From JAIPEL01 sp050115795 (GTDB taxonomy: Bacteria > Desulfobacterota > Desulfobacteria > Desulfobacterales > CAFBRK01): a DNA stretch of 64,000 nt. The stretch is from NCBI GenBank assembly GCA_050115795.1, contig JASFPT010000001.1, forward strand, positions 1 through 64,000, written 5' to 3'. The notes under the pieces were generated by a model. The model made no database searches. It had not been told where the DNA came from and saw only the letters and a list, made by a program, of their open reading frames with translations. The translations under genes were made by a program, and so were the position numbers. Of the stretch, positions 32,694-41,122 are shown piece by piece (the first letter of the stretch is position 1; the number at the start of each line of letters is the position of its first letter).

Positions 32694-33419
32694 GTGGAGC
32701 TGCCCGAAGGCCGGCTTTCCCCGAAAAAGGATTGCGTCTTTCTTGCACCGGATGAGGTCGTCTCCGCGATCCGTGAGGATTTCGATCAGTACCCGCCTCA
32801 GCCGACCCTCTTTTTGAACCTGTGCCCCTTGGTCCTGGGTCCAGGGCAGGTCGTGGACGACGCCAAGCGCCGCGGCGCCTGGACCATCGCCGAATCCCGG
32901 GGCCGCATGCAACTCATCGAATACCGGGCCCTGGGAGAGCGGATCTGCCGCGCACTGGAACAGCAGCCCCCCGGGCTGGAACGCCTGGCGGTCATTTGCC
33001 GAATGGTTTTCCACACGCGTGCAATCCCCGGGCAGGTTCACGGGGCCGGAGGAATATTCATCGATACGGGAATGGAAGGCTTTCGGTGCGTTCAGTGCGG
33101 GCAGTGCTGTATCGCGATCGGCTACCCTAAAGAGGCGGGGGAAGCCGATGTCGCCCGCTGGAAGAAAGCCGGCCGGGACGATATCTTAAAATGGGTGGGG
33201 CTGAAACGGCGTCAGGGAAGCACCACCGCATACCGGATCTGGATCGAGCCGGGTGCGAACCGTCCGGCCCAGCGATGCCCCTGGTTGATGCGCCAGCCCG
33301 GCACTCACCGGTATCAGTGCGCGATCCACGAGGTGAAACCCGACATCTGCCGACTTTACCCGGGCAGTCGAAAGCACGCGGTGATGACCGGATGCCGCGG
33401 ATTTGACAATGAAACATGA
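32694..33419 (+). CDS. YkgJ-family cysteine-cluster protein
   Basis: 241 residues. The C-terminal half has the YkgJ/Fe-S-oxidoreductase-like cluster: CVQCGQCC, RCPWL, YQCAIHEVKPDICRLYPG. These Cys residues are thought to bind Zn or an Fe-S cluster. The N-terminal about 120 residues are an extra domain with no clear match. GTG 32694 with AGAGAGGG upstream is chosen as start. Function is unknown; it sits between a 55-residue protein and a DUF3783 protein. Confidence 0.82.
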   Translation: MELPEGRLSPKKDCVFLAPDEVVSAIREDFDQYPPQPTLFLNLCPLVLGPGQVVDDAKRRGAWTIAESRGRMQLIEYRALGERICRALEQQPPGLERLAVICRMVFHTRAIPGQVHGAGGIFIDTGMEGFRCVQCGQCCIAIGYPKEAGEADVARWKKAGRDDILKWVGLKRRQGSTTAYRIWIEPGANRPAQRCPWLMRQPGTHRYQCAIHEVKPDICRLYPGSRKHAVMTGCRGFDNET

Positions 33420-33600
33420 GCAGGACCCGATAGACGCCGTTTTCCGGAAGAAGACGACCACCCGTTGCGTTGACCGGCGCCCGAACGACTGTTGCTTCCG
33501 GGTTCCGGAAAGACCCGTGGAAAAGGCCCCTGATATCAGAAGCGAATTAATTACCCGACCGGTGGATCTTTCCGGGATTTGGGCCAGCGATATGCCCTGA
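33409..33600 (+). CDS. Possible small translationally coupled gene, 63 residues
   Basis: ATG 33409 overlaps the end of the YkgJ gene by 11 bp, and the frame closes 30 bp before the next start, filling the gap exactly. The product is basic and cysteine-containing (MKHEQDPIDAVF, TTTRCVDRRPNDCCFRV). No motif is recognised and it could be chance. It is listed because the spacing fits an operon. Confidence 0.3.
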   Translation: MKHEQDPIDAVFRKKTTTRCVDRRPNDCCFRVPERPVEKAPDIRSELITRPVDLSGIWASDMP

Positions 33601-33629
33601 CCGGACAACAGCCTTCGGAGGAAAAACCC

Positions 33630-34052
33630 ATGAGCCATTCAGACGCCAAGTTCGAAAAAGTCGGACGCTCAGGCAAGCCGCTGTATGGGCCGAAGAAACT
33701 CCTGCTTTGCGGGTTTTCCGGCGAGCTTCAACAAAGAATTTCAGCGGTGAAAAAAACGGCGGGCCTCGGGGAAGTCGCTGCGGTCTGGCTGGACGAGACC
33801 CGTGCCGAGGGCCGTCTGGCCGACTTGATGGAGCTTCCGGACGGAACCGGCCAGGGCGATCCATCCTCCCTGCCCAAAGCGGTCATCGTGGGCGGCATCA
33901 GCGAATCCCAGCTGCGCGCCCTGATGACGGTCGCCAAAAAATCGGGGATCCAGAAGGTGCTCTGGGCGGTGCTCACGCCGATCTCGGAGACCTGGACCCT
34001 TTCCCGGCTGCTGGCCGAGCTGTCGGCGGAACGCCGCGCCATGCAGAAATGA
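33630..34052 (+). CDS. DUF3783-family protein
   Basis: 140 residues. The C-terminal third, GIQKVLWAVLTPISETWTLS followed by LLAELSAERRAM, matches the DUF3783 signature (ilT..n..W.l..Ll.EL..E). An early KKLLLCGFSGELQQ segment and a central KAVIVGGISESQLRALM segment complete the fold. ATG 33630 has GGAGG 8 bases upstream. Function unknown. The stop codon is part of a REP-like module. Confidence 0.8.
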   Translation: MSHSDAKFEKVGRSGKPLYGPKKLLLCGFSGELQQRISAVKKTAGLGEVAAVWLDETRAEGRLADLMELPDGTGQGDPSSLPKAVIVGGISESQLRALMTVAKKSGIQKVLWAVLTPISETWTLSRLLAELSAERRAMQK

Positions 34053-34128
34053 AATTGCTGTGCGATCCGATGAACGGCGCCTTTGCCGCCGGGGCGAGGC
34101 AACAGCCTTGAATCAAGCCCCGGCGGAC
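34048..34128. repeat. Degenerate REP-like module plus GC hairpin
   Basis: From the stop codon of the DUF3783 gene, the sequence is a diverged copy of the ribF 3' module (AAATTGCTGTGCGATCCGAT, then GGCGCCTTTGCCGCC). It is followed by CCGGGGC near 34088 pairing with GCCCCGG near 34127. No T-run follows. Confidence 0.55.
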
Positions 34129-34152
34129 GGGACCGCAGCATGGAGGCATGAG

Positions 34153-34341
34153 ATGCCGACCATCGAGTACCGATGCAACCAATGCGACGCCCAGTTTACG
34201 CGGGTCGTCTTTTTGGGCGACGAAAAAGTGCGACCCGAATGCCCCGCCTGCGGGAGCAGCGATGTTGACAATCCGTCCAGCGCCCCGGCTCTTTTTGAGG
34301 GGATCGCCTCCTTCAGCCGTCTTGCCTCGGACCGCGACTGA
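34153..34341 (+). CDS. FmdB-type zinc-ribbon protein
   Basis: A 62-residue protein with the FmdB-like ribbon: MPTIEYRCNQCDAQF and ECPACGSSDVDN give CxxC...CxxC. GGAGG lies 6 bases before ATG 34153. Such proteins are small putative regulators of unknown target. It ends the small-gene group before the SAM riboswitch. Confidence 0.82.
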   Translation: MPTIEYRCNQCDAQFTRVVFLGDEKVRPECPACGSSDVDNPSSAPALFEGIASFSRLASDRD

Positions 34342-34422
34342 ACGCGGTAGCCCCCGGCGGCGGTCGGCCGCCTCGAAACCGGCAGCCAAAGAAGCTTTGA
34401 TGCATCCCCTGGCCGACTTTTC

Positions 34423-34451
34423 TTGACATCCAGCCAAGATTCGATTAATAG
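34423..34451 (+). promoter_or_regulatory. Consensus-like sigma70 promoter of the SAM-riboswitch operon
   Basis: TTGACA (34423-34428), a 17-bp spacer and TAATAG (34446-34451). Transcription would start near 34458, immediately before the riboswitch. Confidence 0.8.
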
Positions 34452-34459
34452 AGGATCGC

Positions 34460-34612
34460 TGCAAAACATATCATGCAGAGAGGCGCGAGGGAACTGGCCC
34501 GTCGACCGCCCGGCAACCTGCCACGCAAGGTGCCAACGCCAGACCCGAAAGGGAACCATGCGGTCCGCGAGACAAACGGATGACAAGGCCTCCCTTACCG
34601 GGAGGTTTTCGC
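34460..34612 (+). promoter_or_regulatory. SAM-I-clan riboswitch with intrinsic terminator
   Basis: The conserved core is visible in order: CAGAGAGG, GAGGGAACTGGCCC, CCCGGCAACC, AAGGTGCCAA, then a CCC-GAAA-GGG hairpin. The terminator CCTCCC-TTACC-GGGAGG-TTTT follows at 34589-34609. High S-adenosylmethionine should switch off the downstream 98-residue gene and lysC. The outer P1 helix is not obvious, so exact limits and subclass (SAM-I or a relative) are uncertain. Confidence 0.88.
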
Positions 34613-34672
34613 GTTTCTGGGCGCAAGACCGATCATTGGCTGAACATCACATCATCTACTGGAGATCATTTC

Positions 34673-34969
34673 ATGCAGAGGCGCAAGCAGGACGAGTTGG
34701 GAGACTATGCCGAGATTTTCGGCATCATGAATCGATTGACCGAAGAATATCCGGGCGCCGTCGACGAGCCTTTCCCAGGCGGCTGGCAGGACCCCCTGGA
34801 GCTCTACGGCTGCTACAGCCGCTCTTTGAAGACCCATGCCGTCGACCTGGAAAAGGAACGCGTCGCCGTTCGAAAACTGATGGAGGATGACCGCTATTCT
34901 CCGGCCACCATATGGCACGCGCGCCTGAACTTGGTGGCCCGGCGCATTTTTGAAAACGGGCTGAACTGA
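34673..34969 (+). CDS. Unknown 98-residue protein under SAM-riboswitch control
   Basis: ATG 34673 with GGAG 8 bases upstream, first gene after the riboswitch terminator and only 2 bp before lysC. The product (MQRRKQDELGDYAEIFGIMN...FPGGWQDPLELYGCYSR) is soluble, mostly helical and ends ARLNLVARRIFENGLN. I recognise no family. Its placement predicts a role in methionine or aspartate-pathway metabolism, or in control of the aspartate kinase. Confidence 0.75.
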   Translation: MQRRKQDELGDYAEIFGIMNRLTEEYPGAVDEPFPGGWQDPLELYGCYSRSLKTHAVDLEKERVAVRKLMEDDRYSPATIWHARLNLVARRIFENGLN

Positions 34970-34971
34970 TC

Positions 34972-36357
34972 GTGAAGGTCATCAAGATCGGGGGCGGCTG
35001 CCTCCACGGAAAAAAGACCATCGCTGAAATCGTTGAGCTTCTGGCCAGCCGGGGACGGGGAAACGTCGTGGTGGTCTCCGCTCTTTCGGGGATCACCGAC
35101 CTTCTGATCCAAAGCATGGAGACAGCGCGGCAGGAAGAGACCGCCATCACCGGCATCATCAGCCGCCTGAAAAACCGGCACATGCTCGTGGCCCGCCACC
35201 TCATGCCGGCGGCCGCAGCGCAGCGTGGCTTTGGCAGGGATTTCGACCGGTATCTCACCCGGCTTGAGCGGCTTTACTACGGTTTGAATTTCACCCGTGA
35301 AATCACCCCCCGGCTCTACGACACCATCAGCAGCTACGGGGAACGGTTTTCGGCAATCCTTCTGTCGGCTGTGATGCGGTCACGAGGGGAAAAATCGAGC
35401 TGCCGTATGCCCCAGGAGATCGGCCTGATCACCGACGGCAAGTTCGGCGACGCCACGGCCGATCTTCCCAAGACCGAGAAAAACTTTACCGCACGGCTGC
35501 TGCCGACCCTCAACGGCCGCCAAATCACCTTTGTCCCCGGATTTTTCGGTGTAAGCCAGGCCGGGGAGATCACCACCTTCGGCAGGGGCGGCAGCGACTA
35601 CAGCGCGGCCGTGGTCGCTGCCGCCTCCAGGGCCGACAGGCTGGAAATCTGGAAAGATGTGGACGGCTTCCTCAGTGCCGACCCGAGATTCATTCCCGAA
35701 GCAACGCTCATCGAGGAACTCTCCTACGACGAAGCCGCCGAGCTGGCCTATTTCGGCGCCAAGATTCTCCATCCAAGAACCGTGGAACCGATGCGGCGGC
35801 ACCGCCTGCCCATCGAGATCCGCAACACACTGCATCCGGACGCCGTCGGCAGCCGCATCACCGCAAAAAGGCGCGTTCGTCGCGATGTGGTCAAAAGCGT
35901 CACCCATTCCACGGATATTGGAATTTTGAAGGTCCACGCTTCCGGCGTCGGCATGCGAAAGGGGATCCTGAACCAGGTGTCGGCCCGGGTTGCGGAAAGC
36001 GGCATCAACATCCGCTCGGTGGTGACCTCCCAGACCTGCATCAGCCTTCTGGTGGCCCTGGAAGATCTGGAGCCGGTGAAAAAGGCGCTGTTGACGCTCA
36101 GGCCCAGACCCTTCCGACGACTCGAGTCGGTATCCGGCGTTGCGCTGGTCTGCATCGTCGGAGAAGGGCTCTCCTCCCGGTCCGGTATTGCGGCCCGCTG
36201 TTTCACGGCCGCGGCAGAATGCCGGGTCAACATCGAGATGATCGCCTTCGGCCCCTCTCCGGTGGCGCTTTATTTCCTCGTACGCAGGGAGAATCTGCAA
36301 AAGGCCGTTACGGCGATCCACTCCCATTTTTTCGGCCGGACCCGTTGCCAGCTGTAG
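34972..36357 (+). CDS. lysC: Aspartate kinase, monofunctional, with C-terminal ACT domains
   Basis: 461 residues; phosphorylates aspartate at the entry of the Lys/Met/Thr pathway. Kinase motifs: VVVVSALSGITDLLIQ, TTFGRGGSDYSAAVVA, DVDGFLSADPR, FGAKILHPRTVEP. The C-terminal ACT region (ILKVHASGVGMRKGILNQVS, INIRSVVTSQ) is present. The N-terminal motif, normally KFGGTSV, reads KIGGGCLHG here, an unusual loss of the Thr-Ser pair. GTG start 34972, two bases after the upstream stop. SAM-riboswitch control fits a methionine-directed enzyme. Confidence 0.9.
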   Translation: MKVIKIGGGCLHGKKTIAEIVELLASRGRGNVVVVSALSGITDLLIQSMETARQEETAITGIISRLKNRHMLVARHLMPAAAAQRGFGRDFDRYLTRLERLYYGLNFTREITPRLYDTISSYGERFSAILLSAVMRSRGEKSSCRMPQEIGLITDGKFGDATADLPKTEKNFTARLLPTLNGRQITFVPGFFGVSQAGEITTFGRGGSDYSAAVVAAASRADRLEIWKDVDGFLSADPRFIPEATLIEELSYDEAAELAYFGAKILHPRTVEPMRRHRLPIEIRNTLHPDAVGSRITAKRRVRRDVVKSVTHSTDIGILKVHASGVGMRKGILNQVSARVAESGINIRSVVTSQTCISLLVALEDLEPVKKALLTLRPRPFRRLESVSGVALVCIVGEGLSSRSGIAARCFTAAAECRVNIEMIAFGPSPVALYFLVRRENLQKAVTAIHSHFFGRTRCQL

Positions 36358-36600
36358 GTTCCCCGCCGTCGCCTCCGCATTTGCAGGAAGATGTCGATCC
36401 GTTGCTGGATCGAATATCGCTGGACTTTCCCGGGTTTTCTGTGGCATGGTCACGCGGATATCGCGGCCACGATCGCGGCCAGCTGCCGCCGTCAGCTCTT
36501 TCCCAGGCCCCATCCAAAAAATCGCCGCACCCCTGTGCCGTCGGTGCCGTTCGGGTGCTCTGCTTCTGGCGATCCGCATCTCGATCAGGACGGCAATGCC

Positions 36601-37145
36601 ATGAAGTTCTTCAAATCGCTTCGAATCAACAGCAAGCTGCTCCTCACCTTCATCCTCTTTTTCATCCCTCTGGCGTCCCTGGGCACCGTCATCGTCTATC
36701 TCCAGGTCAAGCAAGCCATCGAGACCGCTATCGAAAGCGAACTTTCCAACACCACATTCGCCATGCTGAAGGTGGTCAAAAACGACGCAACCGTCGCCAT
36801 CCGCAATCATCTCCGCGCCGTGGCCGAAAAGAACTTGGAAATCGTCTCCTACATCTACAACCATCAAATCCAGGAAGGGAGGCCCTGGACCTTTTTCAGC
36901 GGTACAGCGGCGCGATTGCCGTCGTCATCCTCGACATGATCATGCCGGATATGGCAGGAGACAAGACCTTCGAAGCGCTGCAGCAGATCGACCCGGAGGT
37001 CAGGGTGCTTCTGTCCAGCGGTTACAGCATCGACGGACAGGCCCGGCAAATCCTCGACCGGGGCTGCAACGGGTTCATTCAGAAGCCCTTTACCCTTCGG
37101 GATCTTTCCGAAAAACTGAAGGAAATGCTGAACATTGAACCGTGA
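36601..37145 (+). pseudogene. Remnant of a hybrid sensor kinase: N-terminus joined out of frame to a C-terminal receiver
   Basis: From ATG 36601 one frame encodes a sensor-kinase-like start: a membrane segment (LLLTFILFFIPLASLGTVIV) and the beginning of a Cache-type domain ending NHQIQEG. At about 36879 coding continues in another frame as EALDLFQRYSGAIAVVILDM, then DKTFEALQ, a receiver-domain C-terminus ending KPFTLRDLSEKLKEML. The whole central part (most of the sensor, histidine kinase and receiver front) is missing. The joint lies in a GGAAGGGAGG patch, consistent with a short-homology deletion plus frameshift. The MFS gene downstream overlaps its end. Confidence 0.82.
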
Positions 37146-38343
37146 AGAAAAAAAGATCATGCGCCTTACGGTGGGCGCCCATGGGCTGGTTCACCTGTAC
37201 GAGGGGGTTCTGCCGCCGCTGATTCCATTGCTGATGAAGGAATTTTCGACCGACTATTTCCACCTCGGTCTTGTGGTGACGGTCTTTTCCTATGCCTTCG
37301 GCCTCGGATCATTGCCGGCCGGCATTCTGGCGGACCGCATCGGCCCCCGGCGGCTGGTCACCGTGTTTCTCTTCGGCGCCGGATTGTCAGCGGCATTGAT
37401 TTTCCCGATCGATTCCCTCCTGCTGTATGCTGCGGCCATGGGGGTCGTCGGGGCCTTCTGCAGCCTATACCATCCGGCGTCGAACACGCTGATCTCCCTG
37501 GGCATCCGCTCTCCGGGCCATGCCTTCGGGATTCACGGCATCGCCGGGAGCCTGGGGGTGGCCACCGTGCCCCTGCTCTCTGCCTGGATCGGCTCCCAGG
37601 CCGGATGGCGTGCGCCGCACGTTTTGTATGGCCTGGCGGGAATGGCCCTGGGGTGCTACTCGCTGACCCTCCCTCGCTACTCGACCCGCGCCCGGGAAGC
37701 GACCAGCGCTTCTTCGACCGATGCTCCGAAACGGGGCCATTCCGTCGACATGCTGGCCCTGACCCTCTTTTTTCTGTCCGCCACCGCCCTGGGGCTCTCC
37801 TACAAGGGGATCATGACGTTTCTGCCGGTCTACATGGGCCAGAACGTGATCGGAGGCGGCGGATTGGACCCGGTCGCGCTGGGGGGCACTTTTGCCACCA
37901 TTGCCCTGGTCTCGGGAGCCGGTGGGCAATACCTGGCCGGTCGTCTGGTCGACCGCTTCCGTCCGGAAGCAATCTATCTGGGATCGGTCGCAATGGGCAC
38001 CGTATTCGTATTTGCCATGGCCGCGGCCAAGGGCTGGCTGCTGGTCGTCTTTTCCGTGCTGTACGCTTTTTTTTACTTCTCGGTTCAGCCGACGCAAAAT
38101 TTTCTCATCTCCCGCTATCTTCCGGCCCATCGTCGCGGGCTCGGCTACGGGGTCCTGTTTCTGCTCACCTTCGGCGTGGGTTCCACCGCTGCGGCCGTTT
38201 CCGGCTACCTTGCCGACCGATTCGGCCTCGAATCGGTTTTCTGGGCCATGGGGCTGTGTTTTCTGGCCTCGGCGCTCCTGGTTACCGCCCTTCTCCTCCG
38301 GTCCGGAAAGCATCGCCGAGGCGATATTCCGGCGGCTGCTTGA
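37135..38343 (+). CDS. MFS transporter, Fsr/YnfM-like
   Basis: About 402 residues with twelve membrane segments. The loop 2-3 motif is ILADRIGPRRLVTVF; HGLVHLYEGVLPPLIPLL at the start and YHPASNTLISLG resemble the fosmidomycin-resistance-type branch. TTG 37135 (with AAGGA upstream) and ATG 37159 are both possible starts. The former overlaps the kinase remnant, suggesting the gene was once its downstream operon partner. Substrate unknown. Confidence 0.83.
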   Translation: MNREEKKIMRLTVGAHGLVHLYEGVLPPLIPLLMKEFSTDYFHLGLVVTVFSYAFGLGSLPAGILADRIGPRRLVTVFLFGAGLSAALIFPIDSLLLYAAAMGVVGAFCSLYHPASNTLISLGIRSPGHAFGIHGIAGSLGVATVPLLSAWIGSQAGWRAPHVLYGLAGMALGCYSLTLPRYSTRAREATSASSTDAPKRGHSVDMLALTLFFLSATALGLSYKGIMTFLPVYMGQNVIGGGGLDPVALGGTFATIALVSGAGGQYLAGRLVDRFRPEAIYLGSVAMGTVFVFAMAAAKGWLLVVFSVLYAFFYFSVQPTQNFLISRYLPAHRRGLGYGVLFLLTFGVGSTAAAVSGYLADRFGLESVFWAMGLCFLASALLVTALLLRSGKHRRGDIPAAA

Positions 38344-38655
38344 CAACCTTTTTATCGCCGTTTAGAGTAGACGTGTTCTTCTCTTAGCGGAATCCTGCTC
38401 TTCGAAATCGTGAAACAGCCGCCGGACGCATCCGACCCCGCAGACGCCCGGCGGCCGCGTCGGTGAACCCATCCTTCCTTTTTTCGTCTTTCCCTTCTTC
38501 TCTTTTCCGGTATCCGCATGTCCATTTTCCCGTTCATCGGCGGCCGCATTTGGCGGGCCGGTGATGAGCCCGCTTTTCGACCGTGCCGCGCGATACAGGC
38601 GGCGGGACGGCAACGTCGGCAAGCGGCTGTTTTGCCAAACCCAAAGGAGGAATGT
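38344..38655. other. 312-bp gap with a polypyrimidine tract
   Basis: No gene is seen. The plus strand has an almost pure C/T stretch at about 38471-38512 and the strong ribosome-binding site of the next gene at 38643-38649. Nothing else is clear. Confidence 0.5.
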
Positions 38656-39084
38656 ATGCGGAAAGCAAAAAATGGAGACACGGTCAAGGTGCACTTTACA
38701 GGGACGCTCGATGACGGGACGATGTTTGCAGACTCCCGCGAAGGAGAGCCGGTCGAGTTCACCATCGGAGACGGAGCACTGATAGCCGGCTTCGAAGAAG
38801 AGACCATCGGGATGAGCGAGGGGGAGCAGAAAACCGTTCGGCTGGAGCCGGACAGGGCCTTCGGCCAGAAACGGGACGACCTTGTCTCCAAAATCCCGCG
38901 GGATTCAATACCGGAGGACATCGAACTGGCCGTGGGTCTCCGGCTTCAAATGAGCTCTTCGACCGGAAATCCGGTTCAGGTGGTGGTGACGGATGTCTCC
39001 GAACAAGAAGTCACCGTCGATGCCAATCCACCCCTGGCCGGCCACCCGCTGAATTTCGACATCGAGCTGGTCGAATTCTCCTGA
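38656..39084 (+). CDS. FKBP-type peptidyl-prolyl isomerase, SlyD-like without cysteine tail
   Basis: 142 residues: KVHFTGTLDDGTMFADSREG (FKBP core), an insert-in-flap domain from about residue 70, and NPPLAGHPLNFDIELVEFS closing the FKBP fold. This is the SlyD architecture, a chaperone plus cis-trans prolyl isomerase. The metal-binding His/Cys tail is lacking, unlike the paralogue at 60.9 kb. AAGGAGG lies 6 bases before ATG 38656. Confidence 0.9.
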   Translation: MRKAKNGDTVKVHFTGTLDDGTMFADSREGEPVEFTIGDGALIAGFEEETIGMSEGEQKTVRLEPDRAFGQKRDDLVSKIPRDSIPEDIELAVGLRLQMSSSTGNPVQVVVTDVSEQEVTVDANPPLAGHPLNFDIELVEFS

Positions 39085-39095
39085 AGACGCCGCAT

Positions 39096-39282
39096 GCCGG
39101 GAAGCCGGGAGGCTGGGTCGAAATTACGACGGTCGCCATTGCAAAGGCGTGCAGCGAGATCCGGCATCCAGAATTTTACAGCATTTCCGGATCCTTTTCC
39201 GACTTCGCCCATGACGGTGCCCTTCGGCGGAGCTCGGGAGTGAAAACCTGTCGAACCGCGGCCCACGCCTTGCTTCCGGCAT
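39096..39282. repeat. Period-8 GCCGGGA(A/G) array with inverted partner
   Basis: Two GCCGGGAN units plus GCTGGG run from 39096 to 39117, 12 bp after the SlyD-like stop codon. GCTTCCGGCAT near 39272-39282 is an inverted match to ATGCCGGGAAGC at the left end, with one base missing. The gap between holds no recognised gene. Confidence 0.55.
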
Positions 39283-39376
39283 CGCCGGCCACGTCGCTCG
39301 GCCTGTGGCCGTCATGACGGATTTTGACGCCTTCGGGCCTCGAAAGGCGGGGGGGAGGCCGTCCTCATCATCCAGA

Positions 39377-39673
39377 TTAGAGCATCAGATAGATAAACGT
39401 ATAGGCCCCGTCATTGATGTCCACGGTCAGATTGCCGCCGCGGGATTCGGCAAACACGATCCAGGCGGGGCGCAGTCTGCTGCCGCACTCGAAATCGGGA
39501 TAGGACTTCCCCCGTTTGCGATCGTTCCACGACAGCAGCATCGCATCAGATGCCCGCATCCTGGCCTCACGGGTGGCAATCTCCTTGGCCCGGGCAAAGT
39601 CGAGGTCCGGCTCGTTCACGGTCAGTCTCCGGTGCTCCGGCTTGAATTTCGCGGGATCGGGATCGATTCTCAT
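39377..39673 (-). CDS. DUF5619-family protein
   Basis: 98 residues ending ILDIN-type: the conserved block SDAMLLSWNDRKRGKSYP, FECGSRLRPAWIVFAESRGG and NLTVDINDGAYTFIYL matches DUF5619. Its ATG overlaps the stop of the upstream membrane-protein gene by 4 bp (ATGA), and AAGGA gives a ribosome-binding site. Function unknown. Confidence 0.8.
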   Translation of the reverse strand: MRIDPDPAKFKPEHRRLTVNEPDLDFARAKEIATREARMRASDAMLLSWNDRKRGKSYPDFECGSRLRPAWIVFAESRGGNLTVDINDGAYTFIYLML

Positions 39674-40098
39674 CGGTTTTCCTTCCGCATCGAAGATTTC
39701 GGGGACCCGGTCTGCTCCGGCCCTCCACCGCCGCGGCCCCGACGGGCCAGGACAACGGCGTATATCTGACCGGCAAACAGAAAGCCGAACAATCCAAGAG
39801 CGGCCCTTGAAGTGGCCCAGGGAATCGGAGGGGCTCCGCCGCCCCGGGAGCTGAGATTCACCGCCGCAAGAAAAAGGAAAAGGCTCGCGACGGCCAAGAG
39901 GGCAACGTTTGCGATGGTCACGAGCCATACATGCCTCAGATAGAACCCGGCAGCGCCGAAGAAAAACCAAAATGCGCAAAAAATAGCCGCCACCCCCGCG
40001 TCCAGGGCGGCATCCGGCACCTGATATGCCGCAATCCCCCTTCCGGCCAGGTACCCGGCGAGGATCAGGTAAACGACAATGAAAAACCACCTCAGCAT
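39670..40098 (-). CDS. Small four-segment membrane protein
   Basis: 142 residues with about four hydrophobic segments (WFFIVVYLILAGYLAGRGIA at the start; VTIANVALLAVASLFLFLAA; ALGLFGFLFAGQIYAVVLA). A basic, Gly/Arg-rich tail follows. It is translationally coupled to the DUF5619 gene. No family recognised. Confidence 0.65.
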   Translation of the reverse strand: MLRWFFIVVYLILAGYLAGRGIAAYQVPDAALDAGVAAIFCAFWFFFGAAGFYLRHVWLVTIANVALLAVASLFLFLAAVNLSSRGGGAPPIPWATSRAALGLFGFLFAGQIYAVVLARRGRGGGGPEQTGSPKSSMRKENR

Positions 40099-40143
40099 GG
40101 CCGAAATCCGTTATCGTCTCAAAGAAACCGCCTGAACGTCTTT

Positions 40144-41112
40144 TTACCCCAGTGAGGGATCAGCCAGAAAAGAGCCCGACGTGCCCTGCTGCATCTGCCG
40201 GATGCGATCGTCCTTCCGGGACCAGAGGGTGTTGAGCCATTGATGGAACCGAATGCGGAATTCCCGGTCCCGGGCGTAATCGCCGACAAGCGCTTTGGAT
40301 AGGGGAATCTTCCGCACGTGCACCCGGACCTGGGATATTCTGCCACACAGAAAGTCCCAGAAGGTGACGTTCGGTGTCGGATAGACAATGGTGACATCCA
40401 GGATGTCCTGTATCCGATCCCGCATGGCAGACATCACGTAAGCGACGCCGCCGGCCCGGGGTCGGAGGAGATTTCGATAGGGAGATTTCTGTGCTCCATG
40501 CTTTTTTTCGCAAAACCGGGTTCCCTCCACGAAGCTCATCACGGAAATCGGCACGGTCTTGAATTTTTCACACGCCTTTCGGGTGATGTCCAAATCCATG
40601 CCGATGTGTTCCGGATGACGCTTCAGGTAGCTTTTGGAATAGCGTTTCATGAAGGGAAAATCGAGGGCCCACCACGCCTGGCCGAGGATCGGCACCCAGA
40701 AGAGCTCTTTTTTGAGAAAAAACTTAAGAAAGGGGATTCTCCGGAAAAAAATCCGCTGCAACACGAGGATGTCCACCCAGGAGCGGTGATTGGCCATCAC
40801 CAGGTACCACCCGCGCCGGTCCAGATCCTCGGGCATGTCCACCACGAACCGGGTGCGCCGGCAAAACAGCAACTGACTGGCGATGTTCACCGCGATCCAT
40901 CCATCGGCCAGGGAGTTTTGAAGGCGGTCACACCCCCGGCGCCAGGTCCCTTCGGGAAGAAGCCGCTTGACCAGGGCGACTAAAAAGATGGGCCCCCACC
41001 AGAAAAGGGTGTTGACGCCGTACCCGGCAAGCGAAAGGGCGCCGCGTACCGAAGCCGTGAAAAAAGATGGCGCTTTTTCTTCGGCTTGCATCCCGGAAAG
41101 CCCGTTCAACAC
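40144..41112 (-). CDS. Lysophospholipid acyltransferase, YihG/LCLAT1-like
   Basis: 322 residues. Acyltransferase block I is NHRSWVDILVLQ (HxxxxD) and block III FVEGTRFCEKK. The C-terminal GRISQVRVHVRKIP region matches the YihG branch. It acylates lysophosphatidic acid or a related lipid at the inner membrane. GTG 41112 has GGAG 8 bases upstream. It lies 10 bp after the nitronate monooxygenase-like gene, so the two form an operon. Confidence 0.85.
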   Translation of the reverse strand: MLNGLSGMQAEEKAPSFFTASVRGALSLAGYGVNTLFWWGPIFLVALVKRLLPEGTWRRGCDRLQNSLADGWIAVNIASQLLFCRRTRFVVDMPEDLDRRGWYLVMANHRSWVDILVLQRIFFRRIPFLKFFLKKELFWVPILGQAWWALDFPFMKRYSKSYLKRHPEHIGMDLDITRKACEKFKTVPISVMSFVEGTRFCEKKHGAQKSPYRNLLRPRAGGVAYVMSAMRDRIQDILDVTIVYPTPNVTFWDFLCGRISQVRVHVRKIPLSKALVGDYARDREFRIRFHQWLNTLWSRKDDRIRQMQQGTSGSFLADPSLG

Positions 41113-41122
41113 GCTCTTTCTC

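Noticed and set aside
34460..34612. Alternative reading of the leader as a cobalamin or T-box element
   Set aside because: The GAGGGA-CTGGCCC, CCGGCAACC and GGTGCCAA blocks are specific to the SAM-I clan, and no T-box sequence (TGGNACCGCG) or B12 box is present.
36219..36878. Upstream part of the frame that carries the receiver remnant, as a separate gene
   Set aside because: Before about 36879 this frame is the shadow of lysC and of the kinase N-terminus; only the part after the junction looks like protein.
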